From the NCBI RefSeq assembly GCF_001659605.2, contig NC_035161.2:2149480-2213479 (forward strand): a stretch of 64,000 bases of DNA. Direction: 5' to 3'. Position 1 is the first letter of the stretch; every line of letters starts with the position of its first letter. Positions 12,101 through 25,468 of the stretch are shown here, in pieces. The notes beneath the pieces were generated by a model, which saw nothing but the letters and a program-made list of their open reading frames with translations, made no database searches and was not told the origin of the DNA. This DNA is from Manihot esculenta (taxonomy: Eukaryota; Streptophyta; Magnoliopsida; Malpighiales; Euphorbiaceae). A program made the translations under genes and the position numbers.

Positions 12101-15100
12101 AGTTCATACCTTGTGTCACACTTGTTCCAAACACTTTGTTGAAAGAAAATATCCTTCTTGCATCTTTGCCATGCTTAAGAGGATTGACAATCATGATATT
12201 ACCATTTTCTCCGATGTAATCTACAGTTGACTGTACATTTGATTGCGCTGATAAGAAGGGCCTCACTCTACAATAGACCCTGATCGTTCCTATTGAGAAA
12301 CAAATGTTACCAACTTCTCAAACTGCAGTAGTTAAACAGCAATACAGACTACAAAATGTTTACCTTTTAGGTCTTGGACTTGATTGTAAAGTTGACGATT
12401 TTCCTCCAAAACTTGGTGGTAACAGGTGGATGCAACTTCAAGACCCTTGATATGGTGCTCTGACCAAGAAAAAAAGGAAAAAAAGATTATAAGTTGTTTT
12501 GTAGGCCAGAAACAATTCTTGCCAAAAGAAAAAATATATAATATTCTCACCAAGCCTACTGAGTTCTTCTTTCCAATCTGCTTGCATATGTTTTACTTCT
12601 CGTCTTGTCAGTTTATAATACATTCTTAGCTCCTAAAAAAACAGTAATAACATTATCAAACTTGCTATACTAAGAATTAAATACTAAATAAACAATGTAA
12701 TAAACCATTGTTGAAAAGAAAAAGTACACTTGCAATGAGCTTAATTCAAACCTCAAGCTGCTTCTGATGAAGATCAGTTTGCTCTGTCTGAACAAAAGGG
12801 TGACTAACAGTATGACAAACAGCTTCTTGTTTGCCACCACAGACACAAAATTTGGAGAAATCACTTGATACCATTTTAGTTCTTTGTCTAAGATATTGTG
12901 AGATGGCTTCTATAAATTCAGACTTCGATAGGAAACCAATGTCACCCTTAAGTATTTTCTTCAGAAATAGGCCAAGCTGCAAGTAGTTGTAGGAGTGCAT
13001 TACACTAATTTAATGCATTAAGGAAAGTGCAGAACTTTTGACTTATCGAAACATTGTGCTGTGGAAGCAATTTACCCCAAACCAGAGAAAATAAACAAGG
13101 ATATTCGGAAGAAGTACCTGTGTGCCTTGAGAAACAAGCAATGCTGAGAAATCTTTAACTACCTTACTGAGTAAAGCATCTATCACCTGAAATTTCACCC
13201 ATATAATCATATAAGATTCCTTACTCATTGCACCCACTTCATGTAACTTACCAATCTACACTGCAAAACTCAAAGTTTTCCTGCCTTGAAAATGGAAGTC
13301 AGCACAAACAGAATATGTGCAAATTAAATTTGAACGGGCCTTACCTACCATTGCATTCAAAGGCAGCTCTTCAATCCCATTGCTCTCTCTAAGGTAAGCT
13401 TGTAGAAGACCAAGTCCAAAGTGATCAAAAAGAAAAGCCAAAGCATTGGCAATTTTTGATTCTTCCATTGAAACTTCATTAGAAAGATGGAGAAAATCTA
13501 ATAGTTGTTCATATTGTGAACATTCAGATCCATCAACTGACTCATCAGCACTTTCACTGCCAACCAAGGAAGATGGAGACTCCTTTGGCAAGGATACAAT
13601 CTTCACAAGCCCTCCATATCTCCATACCCCAAGTCCCCCAGCCTGCTTCCACTCATAATATCCTTTCAGACACAGAATACAATCCACAACCTTGCTTGAT
13701 GAGCCTCCCTGTGTATCCAAGTTTTAGAATCAAGGAACGGTTTAACTAACATAGACATCATCTGATAAATGTTAGAGAAAATTACTAGTGAATTCTTATG
13801 TCTTAATGAACTAACAAATTGGTTTTCTATTTTTAGAAACATATTATTTAATCCATTTTTTTTTTTAAAGAGTTAACTGTTTGGACTCTCCTATTAATTG
13901 CAGGGACTAAATACTTTGTAATTTTGAAGTTACAAGAACTAAATAGTTGTGACACTAAAATTGGAAGAATTGAATAATTGTAATTTTGAAATTGATAGGG
14001 ACTAAATAGTTGTGTTTTAATATTACAGGGACAAATTATAGAAAATGTCATTTTAGTTATCTCAAATATTACTAATGGCTGGATTAAATAGTTAAAGTTT
14101 TGAAAAGTCAAAAACTAAATAGTTAACGGTTTTAAAAAGCCAAATACTATTAATGTGTTTTTGGAAAAAGAGGGACTAAAGAGTTAGTTTTACTAAGCAA
14201 ATTTCCTTAAATGTTAATCATAACAACCACAAATACACATTTTAATCAATGTGAAGAAAGTGAGAGATAAAATTCCACCTCTTTCCAATGTCATATAGAC
14301 AATAGAGAACTGTATAGAAGTATATTGGAAGTGAAATTCAAAAGCTGTGCAAATAGTTACAGTCCCCAAAAAAAACAAACGCAGACCAAGAAAAAGTTTA
14401 GAAATATTGTCATCTTCCGCTCATAATAGAAATCAAACATGTGAAACACCTAGAGCTATTAATATGAATATGTGTGTGCGTGTGAGCGCAAGCAAATGCA
14501 ATACTTGAATTGCCCTTGTGAAACTATTGCATTATTAATAATTGCAAGTGAAAAAAAAGCATATTTGTAACCTTCTCCAAGTCTGATGCTTCAAAAGTCA
14601 AGAGCTTCATGTCTTTAACAGCCACCAAAAAATTTCTCATGTTTTCAAAATACTGAATTGCAGACTGTGCTGCTCCTTCTGTTGACTGCACTGCAAGTAT
14701 TGGATTTTCCACCACCTATACAATTAACGCATGGCTTATTAGAGATCCAAAATGCAAAGTGTACTGAGAAATACAGAGGTAAAAAAAGTCGTAATACCTT
14801 GAGGACAGCACCAGGATTGACTTTGTTGAGAACATTGCAAAGAATGAGACCATTTCTTAATGCAAGGCAGAACTCTTCCTCAGAGGGATTTTTGGGCAGC
14901 GTTGCTGATGCACCTTGGTCCATCTGCCTTAACCATTCTGCTGCTTGAGACCTCCTTGAAGCTGAGACACACAAAGGAAATTGATGTTGCAGTTTAATTC
15001 TCTGCCTTTTCTTTTTCATTTTTTTGGAAATTAATCTTGCTGCAATAACTCTTCAAACCTTTTTTAATTTTTGTTCAAACTTTATTAGGATAGCAAATTA

Positions 15101-15692
15101 ATGACATTTTTTTTCTGTTCTGTACATTCACAATTTATTTGGAGGGAAAGATTGAATTTCTGAGCTTTTTTATCACGAGATAATACTCAAATTATTAACG
15201 ATTTATTTATTCACGATTTTAACTATTCACTACCCCAGTATTTCGAATAAATAATTTAAGATACTCTTCAATGTATTTATCCTTGGTTGATGAGAAGTGA
15301 AAGCTCCTATTCTTCCTCCTTTTGTTTAGAATGATATTTTGTAATAAAGTAAGTTTAAATTAATTATTATAAAATCGGAATTATTTTAAAATGAAAATTT
15401 TTAAGTTTATTTTTTAAGAAAAATCGATAAATAAATCAATTAAATTATATTTTTACAAAATTTTAATTTAAAACTAAAATATTAACTAGATTAAGTCTAT
15501 GATGAAATTCTTCTTTTCTTTTAGTATAAAATCAGGATATTTATAATTCACTGGATTGAAATTAAATTTTATTCGCACCAGATTCTGTCAAGAGCTAAAA
15601 GTGTTCGTAATATATATTTACTCTAAATATGGAATGAAACTCTAAATCTCACATGCTAAACTAGTTATCTCAATACTTATTTAGCGGAAAAG

Positions 15693-15727
<35 letters not shown>

Positions 15728-17091
15728 TTTTGATCTTTTGAACCTGGAAGACTTAAATTGAAAAGGAAATTTGCAATTAATGACTAGGATGGTGTTGTTT
15801 ATTCTAACCAACCCAAACCCTTCATTTATGGTCCTGGTTATAAAAACAGGGACCATACCCCACTTTGACTAAAGAGGATGGTGTTATTTCAGCAACCAAT
15901 GCTAAATTGCTGAGGTGCGGTTGGTGAAAAAACGGAAGCCGTCTGAATATATTCTATGGAAACGATTTCTTAGTGTTTTCAATAAATAATGCTATAATTG
16001 GTCATCATCAATTTTCCAACGAAAATCTCCAATGCAATCATGCCATTTCTTTTTTGATTGAAATACAAAATCATGCTTTTATTTATATATAAATCATTCT
16101 GTCTTTAAAATTTTAGTTTTTCCAAAATTAACATGTTTTATTATCTACAATCTCCATTAATATTGCAATTCAGAATAAAAAAACAATATTATAAGTTAAG
16201 AAGTATTATTAAATATCACTTTTGAAAAATTATTTTAGTATTTTATAGATAAAGTCAAATTTAATTTCAAATTATTTTAAATATTTAATTAATATATTTA
16301 AAAATTTATAAATAATAACTCTAATAATAATTCCAAAATATCTCAATAAATGTTTTTTTGTTTTTAAAGTATTTAAGAGGGGTAATACTTTTGTTCATCA
16401 GTTTGATATGATAAAAAAATAAAAGTTAATTGTTAAATATTCTTTCAGATGGAAAATCAATAAGAAAAATTAAAAACTTTAATTTTTTTTTTTTAAAAAA
16501 ACCACATTAATCAAACGATTTTTGGCAAAAATTTGAGAGTTGCTTTAGGCTAGAACAAATAAAAGAGGGTTTGTATTGGGCCCACCTCTCCAAGCCCAAG
16601 GGGAGCCCACTTCCACTTTCACATCTCAAATTGCTTTCAGCTTTCGGGATCACCCGCATTCTCCGCAACATCATGATTTTCATTGCCTTTAACAAAATTC
16701 ACTTTTCCTCTTTTGTTTTTCCCCTCGACTAAAATAGTTAACTCTCATTTTCCCACTCAAAAAATTTAAAATTAATCCTAAAAATTAAAAATATAGATAA
16801 ATAATTTTAAGTTCGTTAAAACTTATGAGATATTAGAGGAAGATCCTACTGGAAAATTCCCTTTTTTTTATTTATCTGGATTTTGATGTTGGAAGTATCC
16901 TAGTTTTAACAATAAACATTGAAGAAGCTGTATTATATACCTGCTTCTTCAGCTTTTCTTTGAGCCAGTTCATAATCGTTGATGATCTCTTCAGAAAAGG
17001 AAGCCTCATTATTGGAAACGGAAGTCTTTAATCCTCTCAAGTTCTTGCAAGGAGAGGTGAAAATTGAACCACAGTTTGTTTCTTGTGGCAT
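9111..17091 (-). CDS. Kinesin-like protein, KIN-14 family with calponin-homology domain
   Basis: This is a minus-end type microtubule motor. Seventeen coding exons (high to low): 17091-16941, 14961-14798, 14715-14572, 13708-13349, 13186-13118, 12976-12752, 12632-12551, 12459-12364, 12289-12110, 11707-11601, 11462-11284, 11184-11020, 10931-10678, 10598-10435, 10351-10157, 10062-9362, 9270-9111. They sum to 3396 nt, giving 1131 residues with every junction in frame. A CH domain (about 52-175) starts [11 protein letters not shown] coiled coil precedes the neck [19 protein letters not shown] (about 421-441), the internal-motor arrangement of KIN-14. Motor motifs are GQTGSGKT (P-loop), NERSSRSH (switch I) and DLAGSE (switch II). 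The Ser/Arg-rich tail is basic. The start is MPQETNC, just after a 5' UTR intron acceptor. Intron 1 is about 2 kb. Family membership is secure; the exact KIN-14 letter is not assigned. Confidence 0.93.
11185..11283 (-). other. U12-type AT-AC intron in the kinesin motor domain
   Basis: On the coding strand the exon ends AGCAGAAG and the intron begins ATATCCTACG. It ends GTAC after TGCCTTAAT, a near match to the U12 branch site TTCCTTAAC placed about 10 nt from the AC. Splicing gives SSRR joined to LDIRNNSQ in phase, the sequence expected in KIN-14 motors. No GT-AG alternative restores the frame. The intron is 99 nt. Confidence 0.85.
13790..14210. repeat. Repeat-like block in kinesin intron 3
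   Basis: The block repeats GGGACTAAATAG and related words, ending GAGGGACTAAAGAGTTAG near 14185. The same vocabulary (TTTAGTCCCT in reverse) fills the long-TIR element at 20317-21380. This looks like a decayed non-autonomous DNA transposon; the borders could not be fixed. Confidence 0.45.
15690..15731. repeat. AT microsatellite followed by poly-T
   Basis: A run of TA dinucleotides is followed by about 21 T residues inside kinesin intron 1. Homopolymer length is often unreliable in assemblies. Confidence 0.85.
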
Positions 17092-17450
17092 TTTCTTATT
17101 AATCCCTGAAAAACCCCACATAATTAACCAATCAGCATTATATACAAGCAACCCATCATCAGAATACGAGCATTACAAGACCTTAGGGCTTCAAAATTGG
17201 GAAGAAAATAGAGAAATGCTGGAGAGAGATACAGATGTAGATGAAGAACAAATGATACCTCCGAAGGGTTCTCAGGCAACGGATGAAGGGAATGGCAGAT
17301 TATGAGGAGAAAGATGAAGGAGAAGAGAGATTAATTAAAGAGTTTTTAGTGAAGAATGAAGAACAGCAGATCCAATAGTGAAACCACAAATTAATGGCGG
17401 ATGAAGGAAACAAGCTTCTCGTGTGAAGTGAACGAGCGTCTTATTAAATG
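17092..17450 (-). promoter_or_regulatory. Kinesin 5' UTR with intron and proximal promoter
   Basis: On the minus strand CCCTAAG is followed by GTCTTG (donor at 17181) and the acceptor TTTTTCAG ends at 17106. This gives a 76-nt intron in the leader, two lines upstream of the ATG at 17091. A TTTAATAAG near 17440 could serve as TATA element. The transcription start is inferred only. Confidence 0.5.
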
Positions 17451-20307
17451 ATCTCTTTGCTACACATGGAGAGAGACAGAGAGATGAATGCACCTTCAAA
17501 TTTAAAACGGTTTTGCCTTCTGGCTTATGGACTCCTTCAAAATAATAATAATAAAAATAATTACTGTCACTGTGTTTTTTATAAAAAAAAATAAAATAAA
17601 ATTAAATAATAGAAAATGAGTCTAGTTGCACTCCGAGACTTAGCCTGGTGTAAAGTGCATCATCTATTTCAAAAAAAACAAAAAAGAAAATGAGTCTAGT
17701 TACTCTATTATACGTTATATGAAATATTTAAATTTAAATTTATATAAAAATAATTAAAATATATAAATATAAATATTTAATACGATTTTTGTTATAGTCT
17801 CCAGCTTATTTTTAAAAGTAGAGATTAGTAACTTTATCTAATTAAAACACTAATATTTAAAGCTTAAAAGGGTAAAATATAAATAATTACTCATTTTAAC
17901 TTTTGATTAATCACTGTTAAAATAATTAATAATTATTAAAATATGTAATAGTTAGACATGAGATACTATTTAACTCCTGAACTATATATAAAATTTCATT
18001 TAAATTTTTAAAATTTTTAAAAATACAAATGAATTTTTGAATAAATATAAATTACAAAATTGACGGAAAGATAAACCACGTTTATGTCAAAAATTCTGGA
18101 ATGCAATAGACCTTTATCTGTTTATTTATATTTAAATTTCTTTTATTTATTTATATTTTTTTCATTATCTGTTCAGTTTAATAAAATACATTACACCACT
18201 TATAACAAAATTAGATTTTTCAGTACACGTGTTAATAACAACGGTATAGACCACTTATAATAAAATTAAATTTTCCAATAAATTAAATTTTTCAATAAAT
18301 ATATCAATAACAACCGTATAAATTCTTATGAACATCGACCATCCTTTAATTTCAAATAATATACTTTGTATATTATCCATAATTTTTTCTGTTATAAATA
18401 ATGCTAACAAATTTAAGCATTAACAGATATAGTTTCTCATATTTATTCTTATTCAATACGTCTTCTTTTATCTTTTTCACATTTTTACTTGAAACTTCTA
18501 TTCATTCACATCTTCATTTAAAGCTTCTATTTCATTAACGATACAGTAGGCCTTGTACATCTTTTTCAGCTCCGTTACCTCAACTTCAAACTTTTTATTT
18601 TAAAAGAACAGTTCGTTAATTAAATTATTTGCCTAAATTTAAGCTCTTGAGACTATTCATTCAAAGTATCTACACCCTCTGAAATCTGCATTCGAACCAA
18701 TATTTTTATAAACATAAAAAAATTAAGAAAGTAAGAAGGAAACCTTTTATCCATTCAACTAGATCCAATAATATAATACATAAAGTAACTCACATGAAAT
18801 TTTGAGTAGCAGTAGAATCTACATCCAGCATTGGTATTCTTCTATGTTGTACACATTTTTAGAGAAACATGATAGTAGCATTTCACCAATATATTATCAT
18901 CTTCAATTCGACTTATTCTTTGCGAACGACCTCTTCCAAATCGAATTAAACTCACAGCTGAAGGTAATGGTTCCATATTCTAGCTTCAATCAAATAAATA
19001 CCTAAATTATTTTCAATTTTTTCATTCACTCAAAATCGCGAAATTCTTAATTTTTCTAATTCTAAAATGTTATAACAACTTAAGATAACAACTATTTTCT
19101 AGTCATAGTCTCATAGACGCCCGTTAATGACATGTTGTATATATGGCCAACAATTATATATATATATTAATTTCAGACTTTATTTTATGCAATTTATATT
19201 TTAATAAAAGAATTTATAATTTATTGCTGTGCAGTTATCTTTAGAATTATCTTCTTTTTTTTTTTAATCAAATCTTTAGAATTATCTAAAATTTAAAATT
19301 TAAATCCAATTAATATAAAATAATTTGAAAGGAAATTTCCATCTTGAAAATTAATATTTTAGAATAGAACTAGATTAGCCCACCGACTTGATAAAATAGA
19401 TAATTAAATCGAAGATTAATTCCAAATTTTTATTTTTTTTTAAATTAATAAAGATTTAACTTTTAAAATTCAAAATTATACATAATCCAATCAAACCGTT
19501 TTAAACACAGTCAAAACGTCATACAACGGCGTCAACGACTGGTTCTCCTCAGTCCTCCCCCAAAGTGGGCAACGTTTTGACTTGAGATGACCTTCCACGT
19601 GGCATGTAAAATTAGGTGAAGACAAGAGTGGGGAGTGCTGTGGGTCCCTTTGATTGTCGGACTGGACAGCAAGATTTGGCCAAAATGATTGCATGGGTCC
19701 TTTATACTTTTTATTGTATCTCAACTAATTAATTAATAATTAATCTCCCAATTTTAAAAATATATTAAATATTTTTAATATTTTTAAAAAATATTAATTA
19801 ATTTATTTATTGTAATAGTATTTCAGCCTTTTCTTCATATTTACTAATTAAAATTAATAAATTAATTAGTAATTTTTTTAAAATTTAAAAGATACTTTTA
19901 ATGTATTTTTAACAAAAAAACGAAGAAGTAAATATTTTCGCTAAATAACGGTGTTTCTTCTAAAGTGGCCATCATGATATACAAAATTTGCTCTCCATCA
20001 TAATTGATACTGCTGAGTGGATCAGACCGTTGGATGGTGGTCACTAATTGATGCTGTGGTGTACGTTCACTTAAATCATAGCCCATTTTTCATGGTATAT
20101 TTTTTTCTAAATAAAATACTTGTAAAGCTTTTGATTTCAAAGCGAGAGTAAAGGAAAAGTAAGGGTATTAATGTAATTTAATGAAGTGCGACATTAATTT
20201 AGGGTACATTTTATTATAATAATGACCCCAAGGCAGGCCTGTATTGCTTAGATTTTTATTTGAGTGACGTCAGTATTAAAGTAATAAGACAGCTTTGTTT
20301 AACTATA
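17451..20307. other. AT-rich intergenic DNA
   Basis: No gene was recognised. Most is very AT-rich. The exception is a GC-richer island at about 19490-19725 with an ACGTGG core and an 11-bp inverted repeat (AGTCAAAACGT at 19509, ACGTTTTGACT at 19572). Short reading frames here look like chance. Confidence 0.55.
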
Positions 20308-20316
20308 AATTTTATA

Positions 20317-21380
20317 GGAAAAATTATTTTTTAGTCTCTGAGATATAGTATAATTAACGGATTCGTTTCTCTATTTTTAGAACCCAATACTTTTGTTCTT
20401 GAGATTTAATTCCGTCAAAATTCAAGGTCCCTCCGTCAAAAATTTCTGTTAAATCAATGATTTTCATCTGATCAAAGGAAAGAGAATAAATATAATTTCA
20501 AAAATACCCTTATCAATAATAAAATAAAATAAAAACTATTTAGTCCCTATAGTATGGAAAAACTCGCTATTTAGTCCCTCAATTTTGAAAAATATATTAA
20601 AATGTCCCTAACATTTTAAAAAGTCTACTAGTTAGTTCCTCTATTAATTTTATCACTAAATATTTTACTGTTTAGTCCCTATAGTTTAGAAAAAAAAATT
20701 AATTAGTCCCTCAAATTATTAAAAAATTTACTAATTAGTCACTCCATATCATGGAAATTTTAGATTTTTTTTATAACACTTAACGGCTAAAACTAACGGA
20801 AAGACTAACTAGTAAATTTTTTAAAATATCAGAGACATTTTAATGAATTTTTAAAATGGCGAGCAGTGATCGATGACGAACAGCATCACAAAAAATATTT
20901 ATATTGAGTTTTAACTTTTTATTTTTAATAATTTAAATTTTATATATTTTTATTTTTATTATTTTTACTGAATTTGAATCTTAAATTTATTAAAATTTTT
21001 ATTTGTTTATGAAAATTGAGTTTGAGATTTTCTTCCTTGAATTTTGACGAAATTAAACTTTAGGGACTAAAATATTGAATTCAAAAAATAGAGGGACAAA
21101 TATGTTAATTATGTAATATCTTAGGGACAAAAATGTATTTTTCCTTCAATTCTTTGAGAGATGGACCTATAAATTTGTAGGAATTAAATTTCAGAGATTA
21201 AAGTATTGAGTTCTAGAAAGGGTAATTCGGTCATTTTTCCTATCACTAACGGCATTTTTGACAGAGAGACCTCTAATTTTGACGGAATTAAACCTCAGGG
21301 ACGAAAGCGTTGGGTTCTAAAAATAGAGTGACAAATATGTTAATTACGCTATACCTCAGGAACTAAAAAGTCATTTTCTC
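20317..21380. mobile_element. Mutator-like long-TIR non-autonomous element
   Basis: The 1064-bp element starts GGAAAAATTATTTTTTAGTC and ends in its approximate inverse. The inverted homology runs for over 100 bp and includes TTTTTAGAACCCAA, TTTAATTCCGTCAAAATT and GTCAAAAAT on both arms. Near-9-bp flanks AATTTTATA (20308-20316) and TAATTTATA (21381-21389) match at 7 of 9, consistent with a MULE. A third diverged copy of the arm lies internally at about 21010-21150, and TTTAGTCCCT words fill the centre. No transposase is present. Confidence 0.65.
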
Positions 21381-21389
21381 TAATTTATA

Positions 21390-22529
21390 TTTTATTGTTT
21401 AAATTCTGTTTATTAAAAAATATTTTTATATTTTTTTGATATTCGGTATATTTAGTAAATTTAGTTAATAAAAAAATTTTAATTAAAAGAAAATACAAAT
21501 TATTTTTTAAAAAATAATTTATTTTAAAAAATTATTTTTCACAAATTTTTATTTATAAATTTATCAATAAATTTTATTTTTTAAATTAAAATTAATTAAT
21601 AAATAATAAAACATATTTTATATATAAATTATTTTTCACAAATAATTCCAACCGAATCAACTGAAGAAAGAAACAAAACAGGTAGGAAATGGCAGTAGAT
21701 TCTCCTCGAAAATTTAAAGCAACTGGTCCCATTTTTTTAAAAAAAATATTTATTTTCTTTTCTTTTAATTATGTAACATCGCATCCTTCCAAAAAAACGA
21801 AAAGAACATGAAAATTTATTATTTAATTTTTATAGTATTGAAAAAAATTATTAATTAAATATTTTTAAAATATTGAAAAAATTTATTAAATTTTTTATTA
21901 ATAATTAAATATTATATTATTTAATTTTTATAATATAAAAAAGTTTATTAGTTATAAAAATATCCATTAGTAAGTTTTTTATATTAAAAATATTTCAAAT
22001 TTTTATAATATTTAACCATTTAAATTAATGAAAAATTAAATAATATAGTTTTTAAAAATTTTAATGTATTTTTTAATTTAGAGATTTAGAGATTAAATAG
22101 TATTTGTATATGGTTTATTAAATTAATTTTTATTTTAAATGAAGAAAGGAGGGGAAGAGGAACGTTGGATCCCATAATTCAAATGATTGCGTAGCCGAAC
22201 GTTTTACAATTTGTATTCCATTTATTGGACCACATCAGAGAAGGTTCCCTCCTTTCTCTTTCTCTTTCTCTCAAAACATTAACAGTTGATTTCTCTTACC
22301 TTTGCTTTACTATAGCTCTGCTTTATTGGATTATCTCAAGAGAAGACTTCTTTTCTAAGCATGTACATTAGTCAAAAGCCCTTGAAAGGAATATTGCCCC
22401 CAACAGTCAAAGCCCAATCACATTGATTTTATCTTTATATATGCATATATTGGTTTGTCTTTAATTCAGCATACACAAATGTTTTTTTCTATCACTCCGT
22501 TTGCAGTGAAATTCTTGCAAAAAAAAAAC
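21390..22529. other. AT-rich intergenic DNA
   Basis: No gene was recognised. A less AT-rich patch at about 22145-22330 has a CT-rich run (TTTCTCTTTCTCTTTCTCTC) resembling a plant leader or promoter tract, but no reading frame follows it. Confidence 0.5.
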
Positions 22530-23240
22530 TATTGATGTGAATTAGTCCGATATTATATAAAAGAGGCTATTTATGCTAGTCTATAAACCTAACTCACCTG
22601 CAATACACGTTCCAAAAGAATTCATAAAAGAAAATAAGATAAGAATCTTTAAAGTATTCAAGTTAAACTAATCTAATTTAAACAAAATTCATTTACAAAA
22701 TAATATTTAAAACAATACAACTCAGTTAATCAAATCGTCATATTGATCATTAAAACCTGCATCTATTACTAAATTATGAAATTGTCTTGTCGTCAATCTG
22801 GATATTAGGTAATATCATATCGGTCGTAGGACATTAGGTCTGTTTATCAGTTAATCAAGTTGTCAGGTCGGTCATCAGGATTTGCGTATTAAATCATAAG
22901 GTTGTCTGGTTGTCAATCTGATCATTAGGCGATATCAAATCGGTCACTAGATCGGTCGTCAGGACATTAAGTCGATCACCAAATTGTTAGGTCATTTAGT
23001 CATCAATCAATCATTAAGTAACATTAAATCAATCAATAAATCGTCTAACCGTTTGTAAACTATCCGGTCGTCCGATCGTCAGTCAGCATATTATCATTTA
23101 TATTATATTATGTCATTTAGTCGATAAATCTTCGGTCAACAGATTGTCATTTATATTATGTTGGTTTAGTCGATACATCATTAATCATTATCAACAGTTA
23201 GTCATCATCTCGTCGTTACATAGTCATTCATATCCTTTTA
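22530..23240. repeat. Diverged minisatellite of CGGTCRTCAGG-type words
   Basis: Repeated motifs GTCAATCTG, ATTAGG, ATCGGTC and GTCAGGACATTA recur with a spacing near 120 bp; compare 22792-22840 with 22913-22975. A TATATAAAAGAGGC element lies at about 22552. The whole could be the U3 region of a worn LTR, but no partner LTR was seen. Confidence 0.5.
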
Positions 23241-25026
23241 CAATTTTAAATACATTTTAAAGTAATAGAATTCAATTTAAATTCTTCTATTTTAAATAAG
23301 TTAATAATAAATTTAAATTAATATTCACTTCATTATTCTTATTATTTTTAAATTATACATAAATATTTATTCTTATAAATAATAATCATTCTTATTATTG
23401 CATTGAGAAAATTTTCAAAAAAATCATTATTAATATTGAGAAAAAAATTAAAGTTAAGATAAATAAAAAATAAAGAAATAAAGAAAAAAAAAGTTCTCAA
23501 AGTTAAATAAATAGTTTTCTTATAAATAATTTTAAGTGAAATAATTTTTTTTTTAAAATCTTAACATTTTTAACAAGATTTAGTTTTAAATTAAAATCAA
23601 TTCCTACAAGAATTCAATGGAATTAAATTTTCACAATATTAGTTTTACCAAATATAAAAATTTTAAAAAAAATTATTTCTTTTAATTTTTTTTTAAATTA
23701 GTCATTCCTAACAAAGGCTATATATATTTTGATTAACAATTTCATAAAAAGAATGTGATTCTCTCTTTAATTCTTTAGAGAGAAACTCACTCTATGACTC
23801 TTCTTTTTGTCTCTAAGTATGTCTACGTCCATGGGTTTTGCATTCTCCACCATCCAAGTGGTATGAATTTTCTTTTTTCTTTTTATTTTTTTGTGTTTAA
23901 GTAAATCTAGGCTTCTTTATGTGAGACTGATCTTTCTATTCCTCTTTGTTTCTATTTCTTACCTTTTTTTTTCTTTTGTAAACATGCAAGTTCTCTTTAT
24001 GGGCATCAAGGAGAAATCTTCAACTTGGAGTATGGCAGTTCAGTTAGTAGATTTCTTATTCTTCTTTGAGATTCCACTAGGCATAGAGAACTCAAAACTA
24101 TTTTGGTGTGTCTTTTTTTGGCGAAAGTGCAAATGGCATAGTTGCTAAAGGTAACACATGGGACCTTGATGATGTAAAATCATCTAGAATGCACAAGTGA
24201 ATTCATCAAAGAGCTCATATTCTCCACTGCTAGCTGATGGTTTTGTTTGAACTGCTCAAATTGCTCTTCTTGCATGTTGGCTTTCAACTCTTTTAGTTTT
24301 CAACTCTTTTAACTCAGCCGAAGACTTATTTAAAGGTGGCCCTTTGCTTATAACCGGCGATGCAGTCTTTGTATAGATGACGATATTTACTGCTGAATTA
24401 AAAATTTCCTATTGGAGAGAGCGAGTTTAATTATCCAGTCCAATTTATTTGTTGTCTTTAAGACTTGGACCTATTATGTATGGGCTGGGTTCTTGGGCTT
24501 AAATGAAAATTTTATATTGGTCAGACCTGTGTTTTAAATGAAACTAAATCAATTTTATGCGAGCACTAGAAAGAATGCACTAATTACTGCCGGAAGATTT
24601 CATCGCTAGTTGTCTATTATTTCGTCAGTGATGTAAATTATCAATGAGATATCGATAATCATTGTTAAATTTGTTTTAAAAACTTGTATAGATGACATAT
24701 GTGGTGATCAGTAATTTTAGCAATGAAATTGTAATAGAGTAAGATAATTGGTACAGAATTTGAAATTTTACCCAATAATTTTTAGTTAAGATAAAATAAT
24801 ATAAATGAGAGATTAAAAAAAAATTTATCGAAATTTTTAAAAGATTAGAAAGTATATAAAATAAAAAGAAAATATTATTTATAATAAAAAATTTAATATA
24901 TAAAATTATAAAATATTTAAAAAATAATTAAAATATAAAGTTTTTATTTCAAATTTTGTGATAAATTTTTTATTCTCATCACATTTTTAAAAGTAGTATA
25001 TCTCAAAATTTTCTTTTCGAATAACT
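23241..25026. other. Intergenic DNA without recognised gene
   Basis: AT-rich up to about 23720, then moderately complex. An 85-codon frame at 23891-24148 is rich in Phe and Leu and resembles nothing known. A short direct repeat TTTCAACTCTTTTA occurs twice at about 24283-24310. Confidence 0.45.
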
Positions 25027-25034
25027 ATTGTGAT

Positions 25035-25460
25035 TAGGGGTGAGCAGTATTTGGTTTAAACTGAAAAAATCGATCGAATCGAATTAATTTAAAAATTTAA
25101 TTCGGTTTTTTATTCAATTCGGTTCGGTTTGATTTTTAATTTCAAAAATTTTGGTTCGGTTATGTTTTAATAAAAAAAATTGAACCGAATCGATTAGTGA
25201 TAATAATATGTTATTTTCAATAATACAGAGAACTTAAATTATATTAAAATTAAAATATTTTAATTAAATTTTAAAATACTAAAAATAAAGTATAAAAAAT
25301 AAAAAATTTATTAAAAATCGAAATCAATTAAATTGAACCGAATCAGACCGGTTCAATTTGATTCGATTTCTGACTAAAATCGATTTGATTTTTATAAATA
25401 CTAAAATTTTAATTTTCGATTTATTCGATTCGGTCTGAACCGACCGAATGCTCACCCGTA
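25035..25460. mobile_element. hAT-type MITE, TAGGGGTGAGCA family
   Basis: The 426-bp element starts TAGGGGTGAGCA and ends TGCTCACCCGTA, a clear inverted pair. Flanks ATTGTGAT (25027-25034) and ATCGTGAT (25461-25468) match at 7 of 8. The interior is AT-rich with GGTTCGG/CCGAACC near both ends and no coding region. Same family as the element at 570-1671. Confidence 0.85.
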
Positions 25461-25468
25461 ATCGTGAT